DNA from: CAYLZO01 sp964387775
GTDB lineage: Bacteria; Chloroflexota; Anaerolineae; JAAYZQ01
DNA: 5,618 bases
Direction: 5' to 3'
Assembly: GCA_964387775.1 (NCBI GenBank)
Contig: CAYLZO010000292.1
Span: 1 to 5,618, forward strand
Position numbers and translations under genes: made by a program. The stretch's first letter is position 1. Each line of letters begins with the position of its first letter. Positions 1-4,683 of the stretch are shown piece by piece. Under the pieces are notes generated by a model. That model saw only the letters and a program-made list of their open reading frames with translations. It was not told the DNA's origin and did not search any database.

Positions 1-663
1 CCCCGCCACCACCACCGCCCCATAGCCCACCAGCAGGCTCGTCAGCAGGATCGCCAACTGCCCCGGCAGCGCCTCCAGGGCGCTGGCCGTGATGGCCTGG
101 CTGGCGGCCACCTGGCCGCCCTGGCCCACGGCCTCGACGCGGTAGACGTAGTGCTGGCCGGGCAGGAGGTGGGTGTCCACGTAGCTGTAGGCTTGGACGT
201 CGGCGCCGGCAGCCAGTTCGCCCACCAGCCCAAAGTCGGCGCTGCCGACCGGCGCCCGGTAGACGCGAAAGGCGGCCGGCGGGCCATCGGCCACCGACCA
301 CTGCAAGACGATGCCCGGCTGGACCGTGATCCAGAGCAGCATCAGGACGGCCAGGGCCAGCGCCGTGCCCCAGGCCAGTTGTGGCCAGGCGAAAGCCGGT
401 CGTTTGGCACCATCGAGGGCGCGAACCTCGGCCATCACCCGCTGGCGGACCCTTGACGAGGGGATCTGCGGCGGCTGCTGGGCCACGGTGGCCTGCACCC
501 GCTGCCAGTCCGCCAGTTCGGCTCGCGCCTCGACGTCGTCGTCTAGCCAAGCGATTACCGCCTGCCGCTCGGCGGCGGAGAGGGTGTCGTTGAGATACCA
601 GGGCAGGAGGGTCCGCAGGTCTTTTGATTTCCGCCGGAGTAGCTTGCTCAGTTTCCCATTCAT
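1..663 (-). CDS. Membrane anti-sigma-like protein with FN3-like domain (partial, 3' end outside window)
   Basis: Open from an ATG at 663 to the left edge with no stop in frame, giving 221 visible residues; the C-terminus lies outside the window. Residues about 15-60 (LLPWYLNDTLSAAERQAVIAWL begins this part) resemble the cytoplasmic N-terminal domain of anti-sigma factors, but the HxxxCxxC zinc motif is absent. A membrane helix follows at about 96-114. An FN3-like extracytoplasmic segment spans about 118-193, with 'FRVYRA' and 'HYVYRVEAV' as its strands, and a second hydrophobic helix starts near 201. The gene begins 7 bases after the stop of the ECF sigma gene, so the two are probably co-transcribed, and it is inferred to hold that sigma factor at the membrane. 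No clear Shine-Dalgarno is seen, which fits coupling to sigma translation. The anti-sigma role is inferred from position and the N-terminal pattern. The C-terminal half matches the layout of the small membrane protein at 2904-3377. Confidence 0.8.
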   Translation of the reverse strand, partial: MNGKLSKLLRRKSKDLRTLLPWYLNDTLSAAERQAVIAWLDDDVEARAELADWQRVQATVAQQPPQIPSSRVRQRVMAEVRALDGAKRPAFAWPQLAWGTALALAVLMLLWITVQPGIVLQWSVADGPPAAFRVYRAPVGSADFGLVGELAAGADVQAYSYVDTHLLPGQHYVYRVEAVGQGGQVAASQAITASALEALPGQLAILLTSLLVGYGAVVVAG

Positions 664-670
664 GTGCCAT

Positions 671-1291
671 TCATCCCTGGGGATAATCAACCCCCAACTC
701 GTCGAGTGCCTCTTGCAAGTAATGCCGGGCATAGCTCACCCGACTCTTGACCGTGCCTACCGGGCAGCCGACGACTTCGGCGATGTCCTGGTACGAGAGC
801 TCGTGGTAGAAAGCCAGTTCCAGCACGGCCCGATGCTTGGGTGACAATTGCTCGAGTGCGGCCTGAATCCGGTCGGCGCGCCAACGGCCCATCATTTGCT
901 CTGCCGGGCTTCCCTCGACGGCCAGGTCGGCCACCTTTTCCAGCGTACACTCCCGTTTCCGGCAGCGAAGCCACGATACCGCCTGGTTGTGGGCGATGCG
1001 AAAGAGCCAGGTCGTGACCTTCGACCGCCCCCGGAACCGTCCCGCTCCCTGCCAGGCCGCGACAAAGACCTCCTGCAACAGGTCCTCGGCCAGGGCTGGC
1101 TCGTGGATCAGCCGGAGCAAATAGTTGTAGAGCGATCTGCTGTGTCGCTGGTAGAGGATGCCCAGCGCCTCTTCGTCTCCCTGGGCCACCCGGCGCAGCA
1201 ACTGCCGATCTGTAGCAGCCTCACAAGTTGCTACGGCTTCACTCCTATAGTCGCGGGACCGGCCCCCGAGGTTCAATGTATTCGTCGTCAT
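671..1291 (-). CDS. ECF-family RNA polymerase sigma factor (sigma-70 family)
   Basis: This 206-residue protein has the two-domain layout of ECF sigma factors. Region 2 lies at about 28-105 and includes 'DLLQEVFVAAW' and 'TTWLFRIAHNQAVSWLR', which bind core polymerase and the -10 element. Region 4 lies at about 142-200 and includes 'LSPKHRAVLELAFYHELSY' followed by the helix-turn-helix 'DIAEVVGCPVGTVKSRV', which reads the -35 element. A linker of roughly 35 residues separates them, and no extra C-terminal domain is present. The start is uncertain: an in-frame ATG at 1327 would add 12 residues, but that codon sits in a strong hairpin (1312-1339), so the ATG at 1291 is preferred. Neither start has a good ribosome binding site. 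The downstream partner is a membrane anti-sigma-like protein, so the pair probably forms a signal-responsive transcription switch. Target genes cannot be read from the window; the adjacent peptide locus is a candidate (inference). Confidence 0.93.
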   Translation of the reverse strand: MTTNTLNLGGRSRDYRSEAVATCEAATDRQLLRRVAQGDEEALGILYQRHSRSLYNYLLRLIHEPALAEDLLQEVFVAAWQGAGRFRGRSKVTTWLFRIAHNQAVSWLRCRKRECTLEKVADLAVEGSPAEQMMGRWRADRIQAALEQLSPKHRAVLELAFYHELSYQDIAEVVGCPVGTVKSRVSYARHYLQEALDELGVDYPQG

Positions 1292-1311
1292 TGTTGAGGA
1301 ATCACAAATTG

Positions 1312-1339
1312 CCTGGCCGACGAGCATCGTCCGGCCAGG
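1312..1339. repeat. Strong imperfect hairpin at the sigma gene start
   Basis: CCTGGCCG (1312-1319) pairs with CGGCCAGG (1332-1339), and ACGA (1320-1323) pairs with TCGT (1327-1330). This leaves one bulged base (1331) and a 3-base loop: a 12-bp stem. No T-run follows on either strand, so it is not a typical intrinsic terminator. It covers the upstream candidate start codon of the sigma gene (1325-1327) and could be an operator, a leader structure or a repeat remnant. Confidence 0.6.
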
Positions 1340-1382
1340 TGATGGGAGAGCTTGGCAAGGCTTGGTAAAGCAGAACCAACCG

Positions 1383-1413
1383 ACCGGCCTTCTAGATCAT
1401 CCGGCCGGCCGGT
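1383..1413. repeat. GGCC-rich inverted repeat upstream of the sigma gene
   Basis: ACCGGCC (1383-1389) and GGCCGGT (1407-1413) are inverted copies 17 bases apart, and the right arm lies in a self-complementary CCGGCCGGCCGG block (1401-1412). It sits in the 230-base gap between the peptide gene and the sigma gene. Function is unknown; it may be an operator or transcript structure, or may only reflect GGCC-rich composition. Confidence 0.35.
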
Positions 1414-1521
1414 GGGGCGTGACAGTTTTTCTCCGCTTTTCGCTCCCGCCTGCCCACCATCTGGTCAGCGTGGACAGCACCCTGTCGGATGCAATAATGG
1501 GGGAACTGCTTGAGCTGTGTG

Positions 1522-1644
1522 CTACTCTTCGGGGCTCAAACCGAAGGGATCGAGGGGATCAGGTCCACCCAGCGGGCTGCCGGCCTGAACTTCCAACTCG
1601 CCTTCGTAGACAATCTCGGGTGCTTGATAGATCTTTTCCTCCAT
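1522..1644 (-). CDS. Small RiPP-precursor-like peptide (40 aa, lasso-type leader motif)
   Basis: ATG at 1644 to TAG at 1522-1524 encodes 40 residues beginning MEEKIYQAPEIVYEGELEV. The leader-like part carries Y6-x2-P9-x5-G15, the pattern of lasso-peptide leaders bound by PqqD-like recognition proteins. The rest (AGSPLGGPDPLDPFGLSPEE) is rich in Gly, Pro and Asp. If it matured as a lasso, Gly22 and Asp29 would be exactly ring positions 1 and 8, but the usual Thr two residues before the core is replaced by Gln20. It has the best ribosome binding site in the window (AAGGAGGAG at 1650-1658, 5 bases before the ATG) and its own promoter at 1736-1764. A PqqD-like protein and an HPr-kinase-like protein are encoded just upstream. 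Ser23 and Ser37 are possible phosphorylation sites. It carries no cysteine, so lanthionine or sactionine chemistry is unlikely. That it is a gene is fairly sure; the final product is not known. Confidence 0.78.
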   Translation of the reverse strand: MEEKIYQAPEIVYEGELEVQAGSPLGGPDPLDPFGLSPEE

Positions 1645-1649
1645 GGGTT

Positions 1650-1658
1650 CTCCTCCTT
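1650..1658 (-). promoter_or_regulatory. Strong Shine-Dalgarno of the peptide gene
   Basis: The minus strand reads AAGGAGGAG, ending 5 bases before the ATG at 1644. It is nearly a full anti-SD complement and supports both the reality of the 40-residue gene and its start. Confidence 0.85.
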
Positions 1659-1735
1659 ATGCAGTATAATTGAACAATCTTTGTCGATAAAACAATAGGG
1701 TGCAATGCTTTCCGCAGATGCATTACTCGTGCCAT

Positions 1736-1764
1736 ATTTTAGCACAAAGCCACTCTCACGTCAA
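1736..1764 (-). promoter_or_regulatory. Sigma-70-type promoter for the peptide gene
   Basis: On the minus strand TTGACG (-35, 1759-1764) is followed after exactly 17 bases by TAAAAT (-10, 1736-1741); each hexamer matches the consensus at 5 of 6 positions. Transcription would start near 1729, giving a leader of about 85 bases before the peptide ATG. The -10 lies inside a short gapped dyad, GTGC...GCAC (1729-1745), a possible but weak operator. The promoter would let the peptide be made in excess over the upstream PqqD and kinase genes. Confidence 0.7.
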
Positions 1765-1836
1765 GTGTGAACAAGGGGCGGATTGCACTGAAAAGAAGTG
1801 AAAAAGCCAAAAAGCCTTTCCGGCACATGTTAAAAT

Positions 1837-2124
1837 TTATCGTATCTTGGGAATTTCTGTCAGAGCTTCACGTTCTACCAGTTGTCCCGCCAGCTTTAGC
1901 ACATCCTCTTGCGCTTGAGTTGCATCAATGCCCCAGTCTTTGACCAGCGTTTGGGCAATGTCCCCCAGGGTGTGCCGGCCGTCGGCCAGCTGCCAGATTC
2001 GGGCACCCGTTTCGTTCAGCACAAAGTACTTGCCCTGTTCTGGCAAGACAACCACCAGTTCGTCGCCGCTCTGCCGGCTGGCTACGCCGGGCCTCGGCTG
2101 CAACGCGCTATCCAAACTCACCAT
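1837..2124 (-). CDS. PqqD-like peptide-binding protein (RiPP recognition element)
   Basis: This 95-residue protein has the length and pattern of the PqqD family: a beta-rich first half (DELVVVLPEQGKYFVLNETG, about 21-40), then 'ARIWQLADGRHTLGDIAQTL' (41-60) and a helical C-terminal half. PqqD-like domains adopt a winged-helix fold that binds the leader of a ribosomal peptide and presents it to modifying enzymes; in lasso pathways this is protein B1. The likely client is the 40-residue peptide encoded next. Its start at 2124 overlaps the end of the kinase gene by 17 bases and has a good GGGAGG (2131-2136) ribosome binding site 6 bases upstream, so the two are surely one transcript. A stretch of T's follows the stop on the minus strand but without a clear stem, so I do not call a terminator. 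Family assignment is firm; the client is inferred. Confidence 0.88.
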   Translation of the reverse strand: MVSLDSALQPRPGVASRQSGDELVVVLPEQGKYFVLNETGARIWQLADGRHTLGDIAQTLVKDWGIDATQAQEDVLKLAGQLVEREALTEIPKIR

Positions 2125-2914
2125 CGATGACCTCCCAGAATGTAGAACTCTTTCGAAAGTGCAAGGCCCGCACCGGCACGTCGTTCAAGACCGCCTGCCA
2201 GCGGGCCATCAAATCGGGCAAGCAGGCAGCGTGGGCGTTTACCACCGGGCTGTTGGCCACCAGTTCCCCCAAGGCACTGCCGGGGCTCAGCCGCTCGATC
2301 CTGTCTCGCGGGGCCTGTATCAGGCGGAACAAGGCGCGGAGGGGGGCGGTATCCTGGCCTGGGGAGCGATTCTCCCCAAATGGCGTGGCCCACATCTCCC
2401 AACCCGACGCCCCCGGCCGGACCAGGATCAAGTCGTCGTTCAGGACGACGCTGTCGGGGGAATTGTAGGTGGCCGTCGTCTTGCCGCTGCCCGACAGGCC
2501 AAAGAAAGCGTAGCCCTGTCCCCGACGAACCACTCCAGCCGCGTGGAACAAGATTCCACGCTGCGCAAAGGCTTGCAGGGCCAGGCTGGTCCGCACAAAG
2601 ATGGACAGGTCGCCGGCGTTGGCCCCCCGGTGAGCTTCCAGATGCGCCTTTCCCTGAGCCGGATCGATCCACCCGGTGAAGCCGGGCGCGAGTAGGTGGC
2701 CGATGCCGTCTTTGAAGTGGGGTCGAGCCTCGAACAGCGGCCGGGCGCCAGGTGCCGGCGGTCCTGCCGTCAAGGACATGGACCAGGTTCCGGGCGCTGC
2801 TGCGTCCATCCACCCCGGCCACATCCGCCGGAGCGCCTCGATCCAGGCTGCCGGCCCCTCGATCTGCACGCCCAGGTTCCCGATCAACAGCGTAGCTGTC
2901 GCGTTACGAGCCAT
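2108..2914 (-). CDS. HPr-kinase/phosphorylase-like P-loop protein
   Basis: This 268-residue protein has the HprK-type nucleotide-binding fold in its second half. Evidence: 'LFHAAGVV' (122-129), the P-loop GLSGSGKTT (139-147) with Lys145, the acidic 'LNDDLILV' motif (158-165, Asp160/Asp161) after the next strand, 'WATPFGEN' (175-182) and a C-terminal 'FWEVI' (259-263). True HprK phosphorylates a serine of HPr; relatives in some lasso-peptide clusters (for example that of paeninodin) phosphorylate the precursor peptide on a C-terminal serine. With a PqqD-like protein and a peptide gene beside it, a peptide-modifying role is the best guess. The N-terminal 120 residues are a variable domain. The ATG at 2914 is chosen because it overlaps the preceding FN3 gene by 11 bases; an in-frame ATG at 2941 would add 9 residues, and one at 2977 is less likely. 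Neither of the first two has a strong Shine-Dalgarno. The family is clear; the substrate is inferred. Confidence 0.85.
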   Translation of the reverse strand: MARNATATLLIGNLGVQIEGPAAWIEALRRMWPGWMDAAAPGTWSMSLTAGPPAPGARPLFEARPHFKDGIGHLLAPGFTGWIDPAQGKAHLEAHRGANAGDLSIFVRTSLALQAFAQRGILFHAAGVVRRGQGYAFFGLSGSGKTTATYNSPDSVVLNDDLILVRPGASGWEMWATPFGENRSPGQDTAPLRALFRLIQAPRDRIERLSPGSALGELVANSPVVNAHAACLPDLMARWQAVLNDVPVRALHFRKSSTFWEVIDGEFG

Positions 2915-3377
2915 TCTCCACGACCTGTTCCTGGTTCGCATCCCGTCCCGGCCGCAACTGGAGGTAGAACAGTCCACCCCCCAGCAGAATCAAGACTGCG
3001 CCTTCGGCGATCAGCCAGACGCGGGATACGCCGGCCCGGGCCTGGACGGTCTCGGGATAGCGGTTCCGCGTGCCCCCCCATTCGACCTCTTCAACCTGGT
3101 AAAAGTACAGGCGGCCCGGTTTGACCTGGTCGTCCTTTACCTCGTAGGTGGCCCCGGTCAGGGGATCGCCCTTGGCCGGGATCAATTCGTCGTTGACCTG
3201 TTCAAACTCCGATTCTACCGAGCTTTCGCTCCGGTAGACGTTAAAGCCCATCGTATTGACCTCGGTGGCCGTCTCCCAGGTGATGGTCACGCCCCCTGAC
3301 TCGTAGAAGAGCAAAAAAAGCCCGCCGGCCATCAGCGCCAGGGCGGCGATGAGGCTCAATCCTCGTTTCCAGTCCAT
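2904..3377 (-). CDS. Small membrane protein, TM-FN3-TM
   Basis: This 157-residue protein has a hydrophobic helix at about 7-25 and a fibronectin-III-like segment at about 30-113, with 'VTITWETATEVNTMGFNVYR' at its start and 'LYFYQVEEVEWGG' near its end. A second helix follows at about 120-139, with a short charged tail (RPGRDANQEQ) after it. The topology is probably hairpin-like, with the FN3 domain outside and both ends in the cytoplasm. No enzymatic motif is seen. Its stop overlaps the start of the kinase gene by 11 bases, so it belongs to the same operon as the kinase and PqqD genes. A modest AAGGG ribosome binding site lies about 7 bases before the ATG at 3377. The same TM-FN3-TM plan recurs in the anti-sigma-like protein at 1-663. 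Its role is unknown; anchoring, sensing or adhesion are possible. Confidence 0.8.
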   Translation of the reverse strand: MDWKRGLSLIAALALMAGGLFLLFYESGGVTITWETATEVNTMGFNVYRSESSVESEFEQVNDELIPAKGDPLTGATYEVKDDQVKPGRLYFYQVEEVEWGGTRNRYPETVQARAGVSRVWLIAEGAVLILLGGGLFYLQLRPGRDANQEQVVENGS

Positions 3378-3402
3378 GAATTTCCCTTTTCATCCTATTC
3401 TT

Positions 3403-3534
3403 GTATCATCTCAATAAATCGGGGGAACGTTCGTAGTAGGCGCTTCAGCGCCGTAAAAGCGCACTCGCCGCAGGCGTGCCGTTGGCAAAGTGCGCACTAC
3501 CAACAGCCTTTCCCCCAGGTTATTGAGATGATAC
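3403..3534. repeat. MITE-like palindromic element, about 132 bp, with 15-bp terminal inverted repeats
   Basis: GTATCATCTCAATAA (3403-3417) is the exact inverse of TTATTGAGATGATAC (3520-3534). Similarity extends inward imperfectly (GGGGGAA, then GTAGT at 3433-3437 against ACTAC at 3496-3500). Inside lie GGCGC-TTCA-GCGCC (3439-3452), CGCC-GCA-GGCG (3466-3476) and GCGCAC/GTGCGC (3459-3464 with 3490-3495). No ORF or transposase is present, and I see no clear target-site duplication. It fills nearly all of the gap between trpS and the FN3 gene and may act as a transcript-processing or attenuating structure, or simply as a non-autonomous mobile repeat. Confidence 0.75.
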
Positions 3535-3560
3535 TGTTTCGAGGCGGGTGAGGCGAACCG

Positions 3561-4541
3561 TTAGGGCAGCCCCACAGCGTCCTTGACCTCGCCCAGGACC
3601 TCGGCGGCGATGGTCTCGGCGCGCCGGGCGCCGTCGCCCAGGACGTCCCACACGTAGCCGGGATCGGCCGCCAGCTCGGCGCGGCGCTCGCGCAATGGGG
3701 CAAAGTAATCGCCCAGGTTGCCGGCGAATTTCCGCTTGCAGTCCACGCAGCCGATGGCCGCCGTGCGGCAGTCGTGCTCGACCTGGTCCACCTCGCCGGC
3801 GGAAAAGTAGCCGTGCAGGGTAAAGACGTTGCAGACCTCGGGATGGCCGGGGTCGTCGCGGTAGCGGCGGGCCGGATCGGTGACCATCCTCCGCACCCGC
3901 TCCCAGATCTCGTCCGGCTCGGCGGCGATCTCGATGTGGTTGTCCAGCGACTTGCTCATCTTGCTCGCGCCGTCGAGGCCCAACACCTTGGTGAACTCGG
4001 TGTGTTTGGCCTGGGGTTCGACCAGGACCTCGCCAAAGTGATGGTTGAAGCGGCGGACGACCTCGCGCGTGAACTCCAGGTGGGGCACCTGGTCCACGCC
4101 CACAGGCACCGTATCGGCCTTGTAGAGGACAATGTCGGCGGCCATGAGCACCGGATAGCCCACCAGGCCATAGTTGACGTTGTCGGGATTCTCGCGCACC
4201 TTCTCCTTGAAGGTCGGCAGGCGGGTGAGCCAGCCCAGCGGCGTGAGCATCGACAGGATGGTGTGCAGCTCGGTCACCTGGGGCACGTGGGACTGGACAA
4301 AGAGCATCGTCTCCTCGGGCCGCATCCCGGCCGCCAGCCAGTCGAGGGCCATCTCGTGCGTCCATTCCCGTAACTTGTCGGTATCCTCCAGCGTGGTCAG
4401 GGCGTGGAGGTCCACTACACAATAGATGCACTCGTATTCGTCCTGGAGCGCCACATAGTTGCGGATGGCGCCCAGGTAGTTGCCCAGGTGCTGCCGGCCC
4501 GTGGGCCGCGCCCCGCTAAACACCCGTCCCTTCTTCTCCAT
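3561..4541 (-). CDS. trpS: Tryptophanyl-tRNA synthetase
   Basis: This class I aminoacyl-tRNA synthetase activates tryptophan with ATP and charges tRNA-Trp in the cytoplasm. At 326 residues it has the normal bacterial length. The HIGH-type motif is H18-L-G-N21 within 'PTGRQHLGNYLG', the tryptophan-site motif G148-V-D-Q151 is present, and the signature KMSKS is at 194-198. Cysteines at 237, 258, 265 and 268 form C-x20-C-x6-C-x2-C, close to the [4Fe-4S] motif described for Thermotoga maritima TrpRS in the anticodon-binding region. The start at 4541 is chosen because 'AAAGGAGAAA' lies about 10 bases upstream; the reading frame stays open to 4619, but that extension (with HHH and Cys runs) is just the translated palindromic repeat. 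A promoter at 4643-4671 drives it after the response regulator stop. Downstream is a repeat, not a clear terminator. It is probably a monocistronic housekeeping gene. Confidence 0.97.
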   Translation of the reverse strand: MEKKGRVFSGARPTGRQHLGNYLGAIRNYVALQDEYECIYCVVDLHALTTLEDTDKLREWTHEMALDWLAAGMRPEETMLFVQSHVPQVTELHTILSMLTPLGWLTRLPTFKEKVRENPDNVNYGLVGYPVLMAADIVLYKADTVPVGVDQVPHLEFTREVVRRFNHHFGEVLVEPQAKHTEFTKVLGLDGASKMSKSLDNHIEIAAEPDEIWERVRRMVTDPARRYRDDPGHPEVCNVFTLHGYFSAGEVDQVEHDCRTAAIGCVDCKRKFAGNLGDYFAPLRERRAELAADPGYVWDVLGDGARRAETIAAEVLGEVKDAVGLP

Positions 4542-4568
4542 GCCAAGATTTCTCCTTTGTCCGTGTCT

Positions 4569-4634
4569 GCAGTGGCTACACCGTGAGTGATGATGTGGGG
4601 ACCTCCCCCACATCATCACTCACCAGGCAACCAC
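4569..4634. repeat. Palindromic element, copy A, in the trpS leader
   Basis: A perfect 18-bp inverted repeat, GTGAGTGATGATGTGGGG (4583-4600) against 4606-4623, encloses a 5-base loop. It is flanked by imperfect outer arms, GCAGTGG on the left (4569-4575) and GCAACCAC on the right (4627-4634). The same outer words surround the palindrome at 5374-5440, so the two are one family. No T-run follows, so it is not an intrinsic terminator. It lies between the trpS promoter and start codon and would form a stable hairpin in the trpS mRNA leader. No target duplication is visible here. Confidence 0.75.
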
Positions 4635-4642
4635 TAGGCAGG

Positions 4643-4671
4643 ATTATACTCGAAAAGTGGACGGGCGGCAA
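4643..4671 (-). promoter_or_regulatory. trpS: Sigma-70-type promoter of trpS
   Basis: On the minus strand TTGCCG (-35, 4666-4671, 4 of 6 consensus) is followed after 17 bases by a perfect TATAAT (-10, 4643-4648). Transcription would start near 4636, so the leader of about 95 bases carries the palindromic element. The promoter lies 12 bases after the response regulator stop codon. Confidence 0.8.
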
Positions 4672-4683
4672 ACAGAGAGAGGG

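Noticed and set aside
311..844. Plus-strand open frames over the anti-sigma and sigma genes
   Set aside because: They are antisense to frames with clear protein families; their translations are Arg/Ser/Pro-rich and unlike any family.
1472..1485. GACAG-GGTG-CTGTC stem after the peptide gene as a terminator
   Set aside because: Only 5 bp of stem and no T-run follows on the minus strand.
1663..1668. TATACT as the -10 of the peptide gene
   Set aside because: Transcription would begin inside the Shine-Dalgarno and no -35 is found at proper spacing; the 1736-1764 promoter is far better.
1362..1745. Plus- and minus-strand open frames across the peptide region, including a 69-aa minus frame ending at 1536
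   Set aside because: The 69-aa frame runs through the promoter and Shine-Dalgarno of the 40-aa peptide gene in another frame. The peptide gene has the better start, motif and context.
1522..2914. Calling the locus a bona fide lasso peptide cluster
   Set aside because: No transglutaminase-like protease or asparagine-synthetase-like cyclase is visible, and the leader lacks Thr at -2. I keep it as lasso-like or RiPP-like.
1928..3299. Long plus-strand open frames over the PqqD, kinase and FN3 genes
   Set aside because: High-GC shadow frames opposite well-supported minus-strand genes, with no motif or ribosome binding site.
3403..3534. CRISPR array or tRNA in the repeat region
   Set aside because: There are no regularly spaced direct repeats and no cloverleaf; the pattern is terminal inverted repeats with inner hairpins.
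4542..4619. N-terminal extension of TrpS to an ATG at 4619
   Set aside because: It translates the palindromic repeat, gives a His/Cys-rich tail not seen in TrpRS, and skips the good ribosome binding site before 4541.
4583..4623. Intrinsic terminator or T-box before trpS
   Set aside because: No T-run follows the stem on either strand, there is no T-box-like conserved sequence, and the same palindrome family recurs at 5374-5440.
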